A stretch of 64,000 nucleotides of DNA from Sphingobacteriia bacterium RIFOXYC2_FULL_35_18 (GTDB lineage Bacteria > Bacteroidota > Bacteroidia > Chitinophagales > Chitinophagaceae): contig MIAG01000001.1 in assembly GCA_001829005.1 (NCBI GenBank), forward strand, positions 186,001-250,000. The letters are read 5' to 3'. The notes under the pieces were generated by a model that had not been told where the DNA came from, did not search any database, and saw only the letters and a program-made list of their open reading frames with translations. Each line of letters opens with the position of its first letter. Positions within the stretch are counted from its first letter, which is position 1. The translations under genes were made by a program, and so were the position numbers. Positions 19,456-30,700 of the stretch are shown piece after piece.

Positions 19456-22400
19456 ATGTCCAAGGGGTCCAAACAGGTTTTCCAAACAAGCAATCCTACC
19501 AGATGGCAACGTTTCAAATGGACGTTTCGTTTGTTGCTATTCCTATTGTTTATTACGGTCATTGCTATTATTATTGCTATTAAAACCGCCTATGAACCAA
19601 CTGTACCAATACTTCAAAGTAGCGTCTTCAAAAGAATTTTAGTTTCAGATGAAAATCAAGATTCCTTGGCAAAAAAATACCAGGGGTTCCGAAAATTTAT
19701 TGACGATAAATGGTCTACAGGTAATGGATCAGGTCAAAATGAAAGTGCCATAAGGCTTTCTCACTCTAAACTATTTAGCGATTCATTGGGCATAAGGTCT
19801 GCTTTTTATGTAGACTGGGATCCTCAAGCATTTTTTTCTCTACGAAGAAATATTAATAAGCTCAATTTAATCTTACCCGAATGGATGTTCTTCGACCCAA
19901 CTGGAGATTCATTGATTATTCGAAAAGACAAACGAGGGTATGATTTAATTAAAAAAACAAAAGGGCTAAGGGTAATGCCCATGCTTACCAATAATATCAA
20001 TGGAAAATGGGATGGTGTAGTGGTAAGCAGGATTCTAAATGACCCAAAAAAAAGTGAAAAACTAATTAACGATTTATATAAATGGATAAAAGTAGAGGGC
20101 TTCGCAGGTATTAATATTGACTTTGAAGAATTAGTTGAAAACGATAACAGACTATTAACCCAATTCTTAAAAAAATTATCCGACCGATTTCATGCAGGGG
20201 GATTATTAACTTCTATTGATGTAATGCCGTTTAATGAAGATTATGATTATGAGGCATTGGCTGCGCATACAGATTATATATTCTTAATGGCTTACGACCA
20301 ATATACTTCAAGCACTAAACCAGGTCCTATTAGTGGTCAAAAATGGATTGAAGCCGCCGTAGATCAAATTGTACAAAAAGTTCCGATATCCAAATTGGTT
20401 TTATGTATTGCTGGATTTGGATATGATTGGCCTAAAGGTGGTGAAGGTTCAGATGTTACTTATCAGCAAGCTTTAAGTATAGCGAAAGAAAACAATAGTA
20501 AAATTACTTACGATAACGATTCCTATAATTTATACTTTACTTATAAAGACAAACTGGGTCATGAACGAGAAGTTCATTTTACAGATGCTGCCACTAATTT
20601 TAATGCGATTCGTTTTTCTACTGAATATGGATTTGCAGGAACAGCATTATGGCGCATGGGCAGTGAAGACAGTAGACTTTGGGATTTTTATCATTTACCA
20701 ATGAACAAAACTTCTGTTCAGAAATTCAATTTTGAAGAGTTTACAAAAGTTGAAACAAGTAATGATGTAGATTTTATGGGCGAAGGAGAAATTTTAGATG
20801 TGATTTCAACTCCTACCCCTGGCCATATAAGAACAGAATTAGATAAGGAATGGATGTTGATTTCAGAAGAATTTTATGACACACTCCCTTCTATGTTTGT
20901 GGTAAAGCAATTTGGCAAGTCTACTGAGAAAAAAATGGTGTTGACTTTTGATGATGGGCCACATCCAGTTTATACCAGACAAATATTAGATATACTAGAT
21001 CGCTACAATGTAGTGGCTAATTTTTTTATTGTTGGTATTGAAGCAGAGAAAAATATTCCGCTAGTCAAAAGAATTTATAACTCAGGTCATGAAATAAGCA
21101 ATCATACTTTCACCCATCCAAATATGGCAACCGTTAGTAAGCAAAGGGCTTACTTAGAAATGGATGCAACCAAATTATTGATTGAGGCTATTACTGGAAG
21201 AAGTACCATTATGTTTAGGGCTCCTTTTAATGCAGATAGTAGACCTGAAACCATGGAAGAACTTGTTCCAGTAGCATTAAGTAGGGAAAAAAATTATCTA
21301 ACTATCGGCGAAAATATAGATCCACTAGATTGGCAAATTGATGAGGATAAAAATTTTAATGGAGACAGTATTTTTAACCGAGTAGTAAGAATGAAAGACC
21401 GGGGTAATATTATTTTATTACACGATGCAGGAGGAGACAGAAGTGCAACAGTAGATGCGCTTCCAAAAATTATTGAATACTTTCATAAGCAAGGATATAA
21501 ATTTACTACTGTAGCAGATTTAATGGGGAAAACTAGGGATGACGTAATGCCCCCAGTTCCCAACTATAAGGAGAATTATTTATTAAGGTTTAATTATTTT
21601 CTTGCAGAAGGCGGATATTATTTGGGTAAAATTTTTAACGCATTATTTCTTTTGTTTTTAACGTTAGGTAGTATTCGATTATTTATTGTTTTGGCTACCT
21701 CAATCCTTGCTAGAAAAAAAGAAAAGAAACAAACTCTTCTGCCATTCAATAACTACCCACTTGTTTCCATTATAGTACCAGCATATAATGAAGAAGTAAA
21801 TGCAGTGAGTTCTATAAACAATTTATTACGCTGTGATTATCCAAATTTCAATATCATTTTTGTAAACGATGGAAGCACGGACAATACATTAGAAGTGGTT
21901 AAAGCCGCTTTTAAAAATACTGGGCAAGTAACTATTTTAAATAAAATTAATGGGGGGAAAGCGTCTGCATTAAACCATGGTATAGCAGCTACACAAGCCG
22001 ATTATGTTGTTTGTATAGATGCAGATACAAAATTAAAAACCGATGCGGTGAGTAAATTGATGATGCACTTTAATGATTCAACAATTGGTGCGGTAGCTGG
22101 CAATGTTAAAGTAGGAAACGAAGTAAACTTAATCACCCGTTGGCAAAGTATTGAATACATTACCAGTCAAAATATTGATAGAAAAGCATTTGGATATTTT
22201 AATGCCATAACTGTAGTGCCGGGAGCAATTGGGGCATTTAGTAAGTTAGCCATAGAAGAAGCAGGTGGATTTACATCTGATACATTAGCAGAAGATTGTG
22301 ACTTAACCATCCGAATTTTGCGCTGTGGTTATAGTATTGCCAATGAAAATAATGCAATAGCACTAACAGAAGCTCCTGAAACACTTAAACAGTTTATGAG

Positions 22401-22827
22401 TCAACGTTTCAGGTGGACTTTTGGTGTATTGCAAACTTTTTGGAAAAACAGAGATGCTTTATTCAATACCAATTATCCAAAATTGGGTTTTATAGCTTTA
22501 CCAGATATTTTGCTTTTCAAATATATCATTCCATTGTTTGCACCATTTGCAGACTTTTTAATGTTAATTGGTTTACTTACTGGAAGTACTAGTGAAATAG
22601 GTATGTATTATGCCATTTTTTTAGGAATCGATATCTTATTGGCCTTATTCGCATTTAGCTTTGAAAAAGAACCCATTTGGAAGATTCTTTGGTTAATTCC
22701 CCAAAGGGTGATTTATCGTTGGTTATTATTAATTGTGCTTTTTAAAACCTTTAGAAAAGCTGTTAAAGGAGAACTCCAACACTGGGGTGTTCTTAAAAGA
22801 ACAGGAAATGTACAGGAAGCCATATAA
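19456..22827 (+). CDS. trifunctional polysaccharide protein: GH18-like hydrolase, NodB deacetylase, GT2 synthase
   Basis: This 1,123-residue membrane protein has a transmembrane helix at about 24-43. A GH18-like domain follows, with motif GINIDFEEL near 219-227 (the DxxDxDxE-type catalytic end). A NodB polysaccharide deacetylase domain has LTFDDGPHP near 495, HEISNHTFTHPN near 550 and LLHDAGG near 655. After transmembrane segments at about 725-750 comes a GT2 processive glycosyltransferase: VPAYNEE, NDGSTDN, DADT, AEDCDLT and QRFRW (near 982). Three C-terminal membrane helices follow. By analogy with PgaB/PgaC it would make, deacetylate and trim a beta-linked GlcNAc-type polymer. The polymer itself is inference. 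Confidence 0.9.
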   Translation: MSKGSKQVFQTSNPTRWQRFKWTFRLLLFLLFITVIAIIIAIKTAYEPTVPILQSSVFKRILVSDENQDSLAKKYQGFRKFIDDKWSTGNGSGQNESAIRLSHSKLFSDSLGIRSAFYVDWDPQAFFSLRRNINKLNLILPEWMFFDPTGDSLIIRKDKRGYDLIKKTKGLRVMPMLTNNINGKWDGVVVSRILNDPKKSEKLINDLYKWIKVEGFAGINIDFEELVENDNRLLTQFLKKLSDRFHAGGLLTSIDVMPFNEDYDYEALAAHTDYIFLMAYDQYTSSTKPGPISGQKWIEAAVDQIVQKVPISKLVLCIAGFGYDWPKGGEGSDVTYQQALSIAKENNSKITYDNDSYNLYFTYKDKLGHEREVHFTDAATNFNAIRFSTEYGFAGTALWRMGSEDSRLWDFYHLPMNKTSVQKFNFEEFTKVETSNDVDFMGEGEILDVISTPTPGHIRTELDKEWMLISEEFYDTLPSMFVVKQFGKSTEKKMVLTFDDGPHPVYTRQILDILDRYNVVANFFIVGIEAEKNIPLVKRIYNSGHEISNHTFTHPNMATVSKQRAYLEMDATKLLIEAITGRSTIMFRAPFNADSRPETMEELVPVALSREKNYLTIGENIDPLDWQIDEDKNFNGDSIFNRVVRMKDRGNIILLHDAGGDRSATVDALPKIIEYFHKQGYKFTTVADLMGKTRDDVMPPVPNYKENYLLRFNYFLAEGGYYLGKIFNALFLLFLTLGSIRLFIVLATSILARKKEKKQTLLPFNNYPLVSIIVPAYNEEVNAVSSINNLLRCDYPNFNIIFVNDGSTDNTLEVVKAAFKNTGQVTILNKINGGKASALNHGIAATQADYVVCIDADTKLKTDAVSKLMMHFNDSTIGAVAGNVKVGNEVNLITRWQSIEYITSQNIDRKAFGYFNAITVVPGAIGAFSKLAIEEAGGFTSDTLAEDCDLTIRILRCGYSIANENNAIALTEAPETLKQFMSQRFRWTFGVLQTFWKNRDALFNTNYPKLGFIALPDILLFKYIIPLFAPFADFLMLIGLLTGSTSEIGMYYAIFLGIDILLALFAFSFEKEPIWKILWLIPQRVIYRWLLLIVLFKTFRKAVKGELQHWGVLKRTGNVQEAI

Positions 22828-22868
22828 AAAAGTGTTTACTTTGCAGCTTTCTAGCAAAATACTCAACT

Positions 22869-23831
22869 ATGAAATTGAAAGATATTCAAGTACTTAATGA
22901 GAAGGAAACCCGCGGTGGATTTGGAGAAGGTATTCATGAGATTGGTAAAGAAAATCCAAACGTGGTTGTATTAACAGCTGATTTAGCTGGCTCCTTAAAA
23001 CTGGGCCCTTTTATAAAAGATTTTCCAGATCGTTTTGTACAGGTGGGTATAGCAGAAGCAAATATGATTGGTATTGCTGCTGGAATGACTATTGGAGGTA
23101 AAATACCCTATACTACTACTTTTGCGAATTTTAGCACGGGTAGGGTATACGATCAAATTCGTCAAAGTGTTGCATACAGCGAAAAGAATGTAAAAATTTG
23201 CGCTTCCCATGCAGGATTGACTTTAGGAGAGGATGGCGCAACCCATCAAATTTTAGAAGATATTGGCTTGATGAAAATGTTACCTGGGATGACAGTTATT
23301 GTCCCTTGCGACTTTAATCAAACCAAAGCAGCAACAAAAGCCATTGCTTCCTACCAAGGACCGGTCTATTTAAGATTTGGCAGACCAAAATGGCCAAATT
23401 TTACTAAAGAAGACGGTAGTGACTTTGTTATAGGCAAAGCTCAACAACTAAGTGAAGGAACGGACGTTTCTATTTTTGCATGTGGACATATGGTTTGGAA
23501 GGCTATAGAAGCAGGAAGAATATTAGAAGAGAAGGGAATTAGTGTTGAACTAATCAATATACATACCATTAAACCCTTAGATACTGAAGCAATCATTAAA
23601 TCTATTTCTAAAACCAAATGCGCCGTTACGGTTGAAGAGCACAATATCATAGGTGGATTAGGTGATGCAATTGCACAAGTTGCTGCAAGAAACTGCCCTA
23701 TTCCTATTGAATTAATTGGAACCAACGATACTTTTGGAGAAAGCGGAAAACCCATTGAATTGCTTACTAAATATGGATTAGATACCCCTTATATAGTAGC
23801 TGCTGCAGAGAAAGTGATGGCAAGAAAATAA
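22869..23831 (+). CDS. transketolase, C-terminal subunit (split transketolase)
   Basis: The 320 residues match the pyrimidine-binding and C-terminal domains of transketolase. Features include DLAGSLKLGPF, GIAEANMIGIAAGM (with the TPP-activating Glu), the TTFANFSTGR region, SHAGLTLGEDGATHQ, YLRFGRP, and a C-terminal domain with VTVEEHNIIGGLGDA. Many Bacteroidota and Firmicutes encode transketolase as two genes, usually adjacent. Here the TPP-binding N-terminal subunit is missing on both sides and must be elsewhere. It lies 41 bases after the GT2 fusion and ends at a strong terminator. A 1-deoxyxylulose-phosphate synthase-like paralogue is possible but less likely. Confidence 0.9.
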   Translation: MKLKDIQVLNEKETRGGFGEGIHEIGKENPNVVVLTADLAGSLKLGPFIKDFPDRFVQVGIAEANMIGIAAGMTIGGKIPYTTTFANFSTGRVYDQIRQSVAYSEKNVKICASHAGLTLGEDGATHQILEDIGLMKMLPGMTVIVPCDFNQTKAATKAIASYQGPVYLRFGRPKWPNFTKEDGSDFVIGKAQQLSEGTDVSIFACGHMVWKAIEAGRILEEKGISVELINIHTIKPLDTEAIIKSISKTKCAVTVEEHNIIGGLGDAIAQVAARNCPIPIELIGTNDTFGESGKPIELLTKYGLDTPYIVAAAEKVMARK

Positions 23832-23852
23832 TATTTAAATGATCGAGATAAG

Positions 23853-23886
23853 AGTCTGTAAGAAATATTTTTTACAGACTTTTTTT
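23853..23886 (+). terminator. Rho-independent terminator after the transketolase subunit
   Basis: Arms AGTCTGTAA (23853-23861) and TTACAGACT (23872-23880) pair perfectly around a 10-nt loop and are followed at once by six T. This is a textbook intrinsic terminator closing the rightward unit before the hybrid kinase. Confidence 0.9.
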
Positions 23887-23950
23887 ATAATGGGCGACTT
23901 ATAAAATCAATATAAATAAATCGTACCTTGAAGGATATCTTATAGTATTA

Positions 23951-26900
23951 ATGGATTTAGTATTTAATCAACAACAATCAGACGACTTATTCCCCTTTCA
24001 TATTAAGTTAAATTTGGATGGCGCAATAGTTGATTGCGGAAAATCTATCCGAAAAATATGCCCCTTAGCGCTAAACGATTTGTTTACTAATCAATTTGAA
24101 ATTGAAAACTTTTCTAGTGGGCCCATAATTGATTATTTGCTTCAACACTTACATGAAAAAATAGTCATTCAAACTAAAGGAGATAAAGTCATTCATTTGA
24201 CTGGTCAATTTTTACTAAATGAACAACCCAAACTACTTGTTTTTATAGGCAGCCCATCTTTTTCTTCCATCAAAGAAATGGAAGAAAATGCATTTGGAAG
24301 AAATGACTATTCAATTCAAAATGCCCAAATAGATTTATTACAAGCGTTGATTCTTAAAAAAGAAATTGAAGAAGCAAAGAGTGAGAACTACGAGAAAAAA
24401 TTATTGTTTGCCCTTGAGAAAATGGGAGACAATGTTTGGATGCATGATTACAAAAAGAATCTAACCAGCTTTTCACACCAAAAAAGAGCTTTCATTGAAT
24501 TAGAGAATACTGATTTAACTATTGCAGAGCAATGGTGGAATGCAGTTCATCCAGATGATATAGCAATTTTACAAAAACAAGATCAGCAATATAGAAGCAA
24601 AGAAATAGATCATCATCATACAGAATATAGAATCAAAGATAAGTTTGGTAATTATAAATGGATTTTAGACAGAGGAATTGTAACCGATAAGGATAAAGAA
24701 GGCTATCCCCTTAAAATTTTAGGTACCCATATGGATATTACTAAAATTAAAGAGACGGAAGCTGAATTTAATAAACAGAAAAAGTTTTACGAAAGCATAT
24801 TAAATAGTATCCCAACAGATATTGCAGTATTTGATGCTTCTCATAGATATTTATTTGTGAATCCTATTGGTATTAAAGATGATGAATTAAGAAAATGGAT
24901 AATCGGTAAAACAGACGAAGAGTATTGTACGTACAGAAATAAAAATGCCGATATAGCTTTAGAGAGGAGAAAAATTTTTAATAAAGTTATAGCTTCTAAA
25001 AAGCAATTATCTTGGGAAGAAACGTTAACTCAAGCAGATGGAAAAGTTGAATATCACTTAAGAAACCTATTCCCTGTTTTAAATAAAAAAAATGAAGTAA
25101 ACCTCGTTATAGGATTTGGGCTAAACATTACAGAGAGAAAACAAATTGAAGACAAGTTACTATTGAATGAAAAGAGATACAGAGATCTTTTTAATTATAG
25201 TCAGGCGCTTATTTGTACGCACGATTTAGAAGGAAAACTATTGAGTGTTAATCCTGCAATTTGCAGTATTATAGGCTACTCAAGTGAAGAGTTAATAGGA
25301 AGAAATATTAAGGAATTCGTACCGCAAGATAAGATTACTCAGTTTGATGAACAGTACCTACAAAATGTACTAACAACAGGTAAAGCAGAGGGCGTATTCA
25401 TTATCATTTGCAAAAATGGAGAACATATTTATTTGCTTTACCAAAACTATATGGTTGAAGAAACATCAAGTACACCATATATTATTGGATTCTCTCAAGA
25501 TATTACCAATAGAATAAAGGCAGAGCGAGAATTAATTAAAGCGAAAGAGGAAACAGAAAGAGCAAGCAGGGTTAAAGAAGTATTTCTGGCTAATATTAGC
25601 CATGAAATTAGAACACCAATGAATGGTATCTTAGGGATTGGAGGGCTATTGTACAAAACAAATCTAAATCCCAAACAAGAAGAATATACCAAACTAATAC
25701 TTGAATCTGCAGATAATTTACTGCATATAGTAAATGATGTACTTGATTTTACTAAAATTGAATCAGGCAAAATTGAGTTAGAGCAAATTCCTTTTTTACT
25801 AGAGGAAAAAATTTCAAATACACTAAAAACTTTTATTTTCAAAATAGAAGAAAAGGGTCTTGAATTGATTTTTGACAACCAAGTGCCTATCGAAACAATA
25901 TTAGTAGGTGACCCTTTTAGACTTGGACAAGTATTAAATAATTTAATTAGTAATGCGCTTAAGTTTACAGAATCTGGTAGAATTACAGTAAGTGCTGTTC
26001 AATTGAATAACTCAGGTAATTTACCTGTTTTTGAGTTCAAAGTAAGCGATACCGGTATTGGAATTTCACCCGAAAATTTAGCTAATATATTTGATGAATT
26101 TGTTCAAGCTTCTTCAGAAACAAGCAGAAAATATGGAGGTACTGGCTTAGGCTTGACCATTACCAAAAACCTTGTTGAAATGCAAGGTGGTACAATTAAA
26201 GCAGAAAGTATTTTAAATAAAGGGACAAGTTTTACTATACGCATCCCTTACCAAATAGGCGAAAGTTCAATGCTTGAAAATAGCAGAGAAGAAGAAGTGT
26301 TTACACCTATTGATAAAAAAAGGATTTTGGTTGCTGAAGATGTAACCATCAATCAAATTATAGTTAAACAAATTCTAGAAGAATGGGGGCACGAAGTAGT
26401 ATTGGTTGCAAATGGTCATGAAGCATTTGAAGCACACAAAAAAAATGATTTCGATTTAATTCTGATGGATATCCATATGCCAGATGTGGATGGCTATGAA
26501 GCAACCCAATTAATTAGACATATGGGAGATCCCATCAAAGCTGCAGTTCCCATTATTGCACTAACTGCGAATGCATTCAAGAAAGAAACCGATCGATTTG
26601 CAGAAGCCGGATTTAATGATTATATCACCAAGCCATTTACAGAAGCGGGTTTATATGAATGCATAAAGAAACAATTGCAATTAAACAGTCATATAGACTT
26701 TACTAAAAAAATAAAGAAGAATTCCGATTCAATAAACAGTGAAAAACTATACGACCTCTCTGCATTACAAGGTATAGACCAAGACGATATTGCGTTTCTA
26801 AAAGAGATAATATTAGTGTTTATAAAAAACACTAATTTGGATATGCTTAATTTATTAAAAGCGATTGAAGTAAAACAAATAAATGAAGTTTATCTATTGG

Positions 26901-27085
26901 CACATAAAATGAAATCTTCCATTTATAGTCTAGGAATTAAACAAGCTTATAAAACTGTGGAGAGTATTGAATTCTATGCTAAAACAGCAGAACAGATTGA
27001 AAAAATTCCTGATTTAGGAGCACAGTTAAATCAAACCATACAAGCAGTAATTATTCAACTTCAAAATGATTTTTCACTCAAGTAA
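23951..27085 (+). CDS. hybrid sensor histidine kinase (PAS repeats-HisKA-HATPase-REC-HPt)
   Basis: This 1,044-residue soluble kinase contains a full phosphorelay in one chain. At least three PAS/PAC modules span about 140-530 (KFGNYKWILDRGIV, LGTHMDITKIKE, GFSQDITNRIKAE). HisKA carries FLANISHEIRTPMNGILG with the phospho-His near 553. HATPase has NLISNALKFTESG, DTGIGIS and GGTGLGL. The receiver starts RILVAEDVTINQ near 790 with the phospho-Asp in LILMDIHMP near 839. A C-terminal HPt domain has LLAHKMKSS, with His985. There is no transmembrane segment and no DNA-binding output, and no partner regulator is adjacent. The signal is unknown. Confidence 0.94.
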   Translation: MDLVFNQQQSDDLFPFHIKLNLDGAIVDCGKSIRKICPLALNDLFTNQFEIENFSSGPIIDYLLQHLHEKIVIQTKGDKVIHLTGQFLLNEQPKLLVFIGSPSFSSIKEMEENAFGRNDYSIQNAQIDLLQALILKKEIEEAKSENYEKKLLFALEKMGDNVWMHDYKKNLTSFSHQKRAFIELENTDLTIAEQWWNAVHPDDIAILQKQDQQYRSKEIDHHHTEYRIKDKFGNYKWILDRGIVTDKDKEGYPLKILGTHMDITKIKETEAEFNKQKKFYESILNSIPTDIAVFDASHRYLFVNPIGIKDDELRKWIIGKTDEEYCTYRNKNADIALERRKIFNKVIASKKQLSWEETLTQADGKVEYHLRNLFPVLNKKNEVNLVIGFGLNITERKQIEDKLLLNEKRYRDLFNYSQALICTHDLEGKLLSVNPAICSIIGYSSEELIGRNIKEFVPQDKITQFDEQYLQNVLTTGKAEGVFIIICKNGEHIYLLYQNYMVEETSSTPYIIGFSQDITNRIKAERELIKAKEETERASRVKEVFLANISHEIRTPMNGILGIGGLLYKTNLNPKQEEYTKLILESADNLLHIVNDVLDFTKIESGKIELEQIPFLLEEKISNTLKTFIFKIEEKGLELIFDNQVPIETILVGDPFRLGQVLNNLISNALKFTESGRITVSAVQLNNSGNLPVFEFKVSDTGIGISPENLANIFDEFVQASSETSRKYGGTGLGLTITKNLVEMQGGTIKAESILNKGTSFTIRIPYQIGESSMLENSREEEVFTPIDKKRILVAEDVTINQIIVKQILEEWGHEVVLVANGHEAFEAHKKNDFDLILMDIHMPDVDGYEATQLIRHMGDPIKAAVPIIALTANAFKKETDRFAEAGFNDYITKPFTEAGLYECIKKQLQLNSHIDFTKKIKKNSDSINSEKLYDLSALQGIDQDDIAFLKEIILVFIKNTNLDMLNLLKAIEVKQINEVYLLAHKMKSSIYSLGIKQAYKTVESIEFYAKTAEQIEKIPDLGAQLNQTIQAVIIQLQNDFSLK

Positions 27086-27097
27086 ATAAGCTGAGCT

Positions 27098-27745
27098 TTA
27101 AGGAGCTAAACGGTCTCTAACCCATTCTCCTGAATCATTTTGAGTGAACCTTAAACGATCGTGGAGTCTGCTACTTCTTCCTTGCCAAAACTCAAAACTC
27201 TCAGGTTTTACAATATACCCACCCCAATGTGGTGGACGAGGTACTTGGTTTTCATCAGGGTATTGCAATAGTAGTTTCTGATAATTCTCCTCTAGAAATG
27301 AACGACCTGGAATTACTTTACTTTGTGGAGAAACCCAAGCCCCAATTCTACTCCCAGCTGGTCTTGAATGAAAATAAGCATCGCTATCGGCTTCTGAGAT
27401 TTTCTCAACCCGTCCTTCAATCCTGATTTGACGCTCTAACTCTTTCCAAAAAAACAATAATGCAGCATTTGGGTTGGCCTGTAATTCTTGTCCTTTAGCA
27501 CTTTCATAATTAGTAAAAAAAACAAAGCCATCATGCGTATACCCTTTCAATAAAACAATCCTAGCTGAAGGCTTTCCGTTTAGATCTACCGTGGCTAAAG
27601 TCATTGCATTCACTTCATCAATTTCAACACTGGTTGCTTCTTCCCACCAATCTTTAAACTGATCAAAAGGATTACTGGCTGCATGAGATTCGTCAAAAGA
27701 CTTCAACATGTAATCGCGCCTGATATCTGAAATAGAGCTTAGCAT
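27098..27745 (-). CDS. pdxH: pyridoxamine 5'-phosphate oxidase
   Basis: PdxH uses FMN and oxygen to convert pyridoxine or pyridoxamine 5'-phosphate to pyridoxal 5'-phosphate. The 215-residue protein starts with the family N-terminus (DIRRDYMLKSFDE). It has NAMTLATVDLNGKPSARIVLLKG, FFTNYESAKGQEL, ALLFFWKELERQIRIEGRVEKI, RPAGSRIGAWVSPQS and PRPPHWGG. It ends with the signature FWQGRSSRLHDRLRF and WVRDRLAP. It is convergent with the hybrid kinase (12 bases apart) and 10 bases downstream of the RND pump gene. Confidence 0.97.
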   Translation of the reverse strand: MLSSISDIRRDYMLKSFDESHAASNPFDQFKDWWEEATSVEIDEVNAMTLATVDLNGKPSARIVLLKGYTHDGFVFFTNYESAKGQELQANPNAALLFFWKELERQIRIEGRVEKISEADSDAYFHSRPAGSRIGAWVSPQSKVIPGRSFLEENYQKLLLQYPDENQVPRPPHWGGYIVKPESFEFWQGRSSRLHDRLRFTQNDSGEWVRDRLAP

Positions 27746-27755
27746 AATTGTTTAA

Positions 27756-30700
27756 TTAATCTGTTATATCCACTTTTTTGGCATCATGCTTTCCAGAAAT
27801 AAAAGTATACACTGCAGGAATTACAAACAGGGTTAATAATAGTGAAAACATAATACCTCCTACAATCACAATGCCCAATGGCATACGGCTGGTTGCTGCT
27901 GCACCTATACTTAAGGCAATTGGCAATGCTCCTAATGCAGTAGCAAGGCTAGTCATTAAAATAGGGCGCAATCGTTGAGCAGACGCTTCTAATACGGCAT
28001 CTTTTTTATTTAAACCAAATTCTCTTTTCTGGTTCGCAAATTCTACAATTAAAATTCCGTTTTTAGTTACCAAGCCAATCAACATAATCATACCAATTTG
28101 AGAGAAGATATTAATGGTTTGATCAAAAATCCATAAGCTTAATAAAGCACCTGCTAATGCAAGTGGTACCGTAATCATAATAGTTAATGGATCTTTAAAG
28201 CTTTCAAATTGAGCTGCCAAAACCAAATAGATTAATATTAATGCAAACCCAAAAGCAAATGTAGTATTAGAGGAACTTTCTTCAAAATCACGAGAAGGTC
28301 CATTTAGTGCGGTCTTAAAACTTTCATCTAACAATTGATCTCCGATTCTTCGCATTGCTTTTACCCCATCGCCAATGGTCATTCCTTCGGCTAAAGAAGC
28401 AGAAATGGTTGCGGCTTTAAATCTATTGAAATGATATAATGTTGGAGGATTTGAGCTTTCTTCTAATTTAACCACTGCTTTTAGTGGAATACTTTCCCCC
28501 CTATTATTTCGAACATATAGCTTTTCAATATCCGCAGGTTTTTGCCTGTCTTTATAAGCCACTTGAGAAATTACCTCATATTGTTTGCCATTCATGATAA
28601 AGTAAGCAAGCCTTCTTCCACTAAATGCGCTAGATACTACATCAGCCACATCTATAATTGATAAACCTAAATCTTTTGCTTTAATACGATCAATCGTTAA
28701 TTGCAATTCGGGTTTATTAAATTTAAGATTCACATCAACGTTTTGGAAAGTCTTATCTTTTCTAGCTTCTTCTAAAAACTTAGGGATGACCGTTTTAATT
28801 TTTTCAAAGTCTAAATTTTGTAGAATAAACTGAACCGGCAGGGATCCTCTAGAGCCAAGTCCTACCGAAATCGTTTGTTCTTCTACTGGGAAAATTCGGG
28901 CGTTATTGATACTTGGCAATTTTTTCCCAATTGCTTTGGCAATATCTGATTGAGATCTATTACGTTGATCTGGGTCTACCAATTTAATTCTCAATGTGCC
29001 AGAATTCACACCACTTCCACCAAAGCCTGGAACTGCAGCAAACACAAAATCTTTTTCAGGTACAGAGTCGGTTAAATAGTTCAACAACTTGTCACCCGTT
29101 TCTACCATGTACCCATAGCTAGCCCCCTCAGGACCACTCATTTGAAAACGTATACTACTTCTGTCTTCTAAAGGCGCCAATTCACTTTGCAAACCTGCAC
29201 CAATAAAATAAATGATACCTGCACAAATAGCAACAATAACCCATGCCATCCAACGAACTTTTAGAAAACCAGCTAGTAAACGCTTGTACCCGTTTTCCAT
29301 TCCTCTAAAAAATGGTTCAGTCATATCATAAAACTTACCATGACCGGCATCTTTTTTATTGAGATAAACATTTAATACAGGAGTAATAGTTAGCGATACA
29401 AATGCTGATATTAAAACAGCTGCTGCAACAACAATTCCAAATTCGCGGAATAAGCTGCCTACAAATCCTTGTAAGAAAATTACTGGTAAAAACACTACCG
29501 CCAAAGTGATAGAGGTAGACACTACTGCAAAGAAAATTTCTTTACTTCCCTCTAATGCAGCTTTTCTAATTGGCAGGCCGCTTTCTAATTTTCTAAAAAT
29601 ATTTTCTGTAACAACAATCCCATCATCTACAACAAGCCCAGTAGCCAAAACAATTCCCAATAAGGTTAATACATTAATTGAGAAGCCAGAAATATACATG
29701 ATAAAGAAAGTTGCCACTAACGATATAGGAATATCTATCAACGGTCTAATAGCAATTAGCCAGTTTCTAAAGAAAAAGAAAATCACTAATACCACTAGTG
29801 TAAATGAAATCAATAATGTTTCTTCTACTTCTTTAATGGAGGCACGAACATTTTTGGTTTGATCAATTAAAGGAGTCATTATAAAATCTCCTTTCTCAAT
29901 TTTTTGAATCTCGGCTAATCGCTTATAAAATTCATCAGCAATTTTAATATAGTTTGCTCCAGGTTGCGGAATAATAGACAACCCTACTGCATTAACCCCA
30001 TTTAAACGCCAACTATACTCCTCGTTTTCAGGCCCAACTTCTACATAGGCAACATCTGATAAACGTATAATTCCGGCAGGCGTTTGACGAATAATTAAAT
30101 CTCGGAAATCCTTTTCTGTTGTTAACCTTCCCAAGGCTTTTATGGTTATTTCTGTTTTATCACCATAAATTTTACCAGATGGGATTTCAACATTTTCAGT
30201 GTTTAAAGCTGTTCTAATATCACTAAACGTTACATTAAAAGAGTTTAATTTATCTGGATCAATCCATAATCGCATGGATGGTCTTTTTTGCCCAAATAAA
30301 TTAACTGCGCTTACTTCAGAAATAGTTTGGAACCTTTCCTGTAATACGTTTTCAGCATATTCGCTCAATTCTAATAATCCTTTAGTTTGACTTTGAACTG
30401 CAAGTATTATGATAAAGTCGCTGTTGGCATCTGACTTACTTACCACAGGTGGTGCATCCACATCTTGGGGCAAATTTCTTACTGCCTGACTTACTTTGTC
30501 TCTTACATCATTTGCTGCTGCTTCTAAATCTTCTGAAACATTAAATTCAACAGTAATATTGCTATTCCCATTTGAACTAGAAGAGGAAATACTTCTAATA
30601 CCCGGAATACCGTTAATGGCTTTTTCAAGGGGTTCTGTAATTTGACTCTCAATAATTTCAGAGTTAGCTCCTGAATAAGAAGTTCGAACGTTAACTACTG

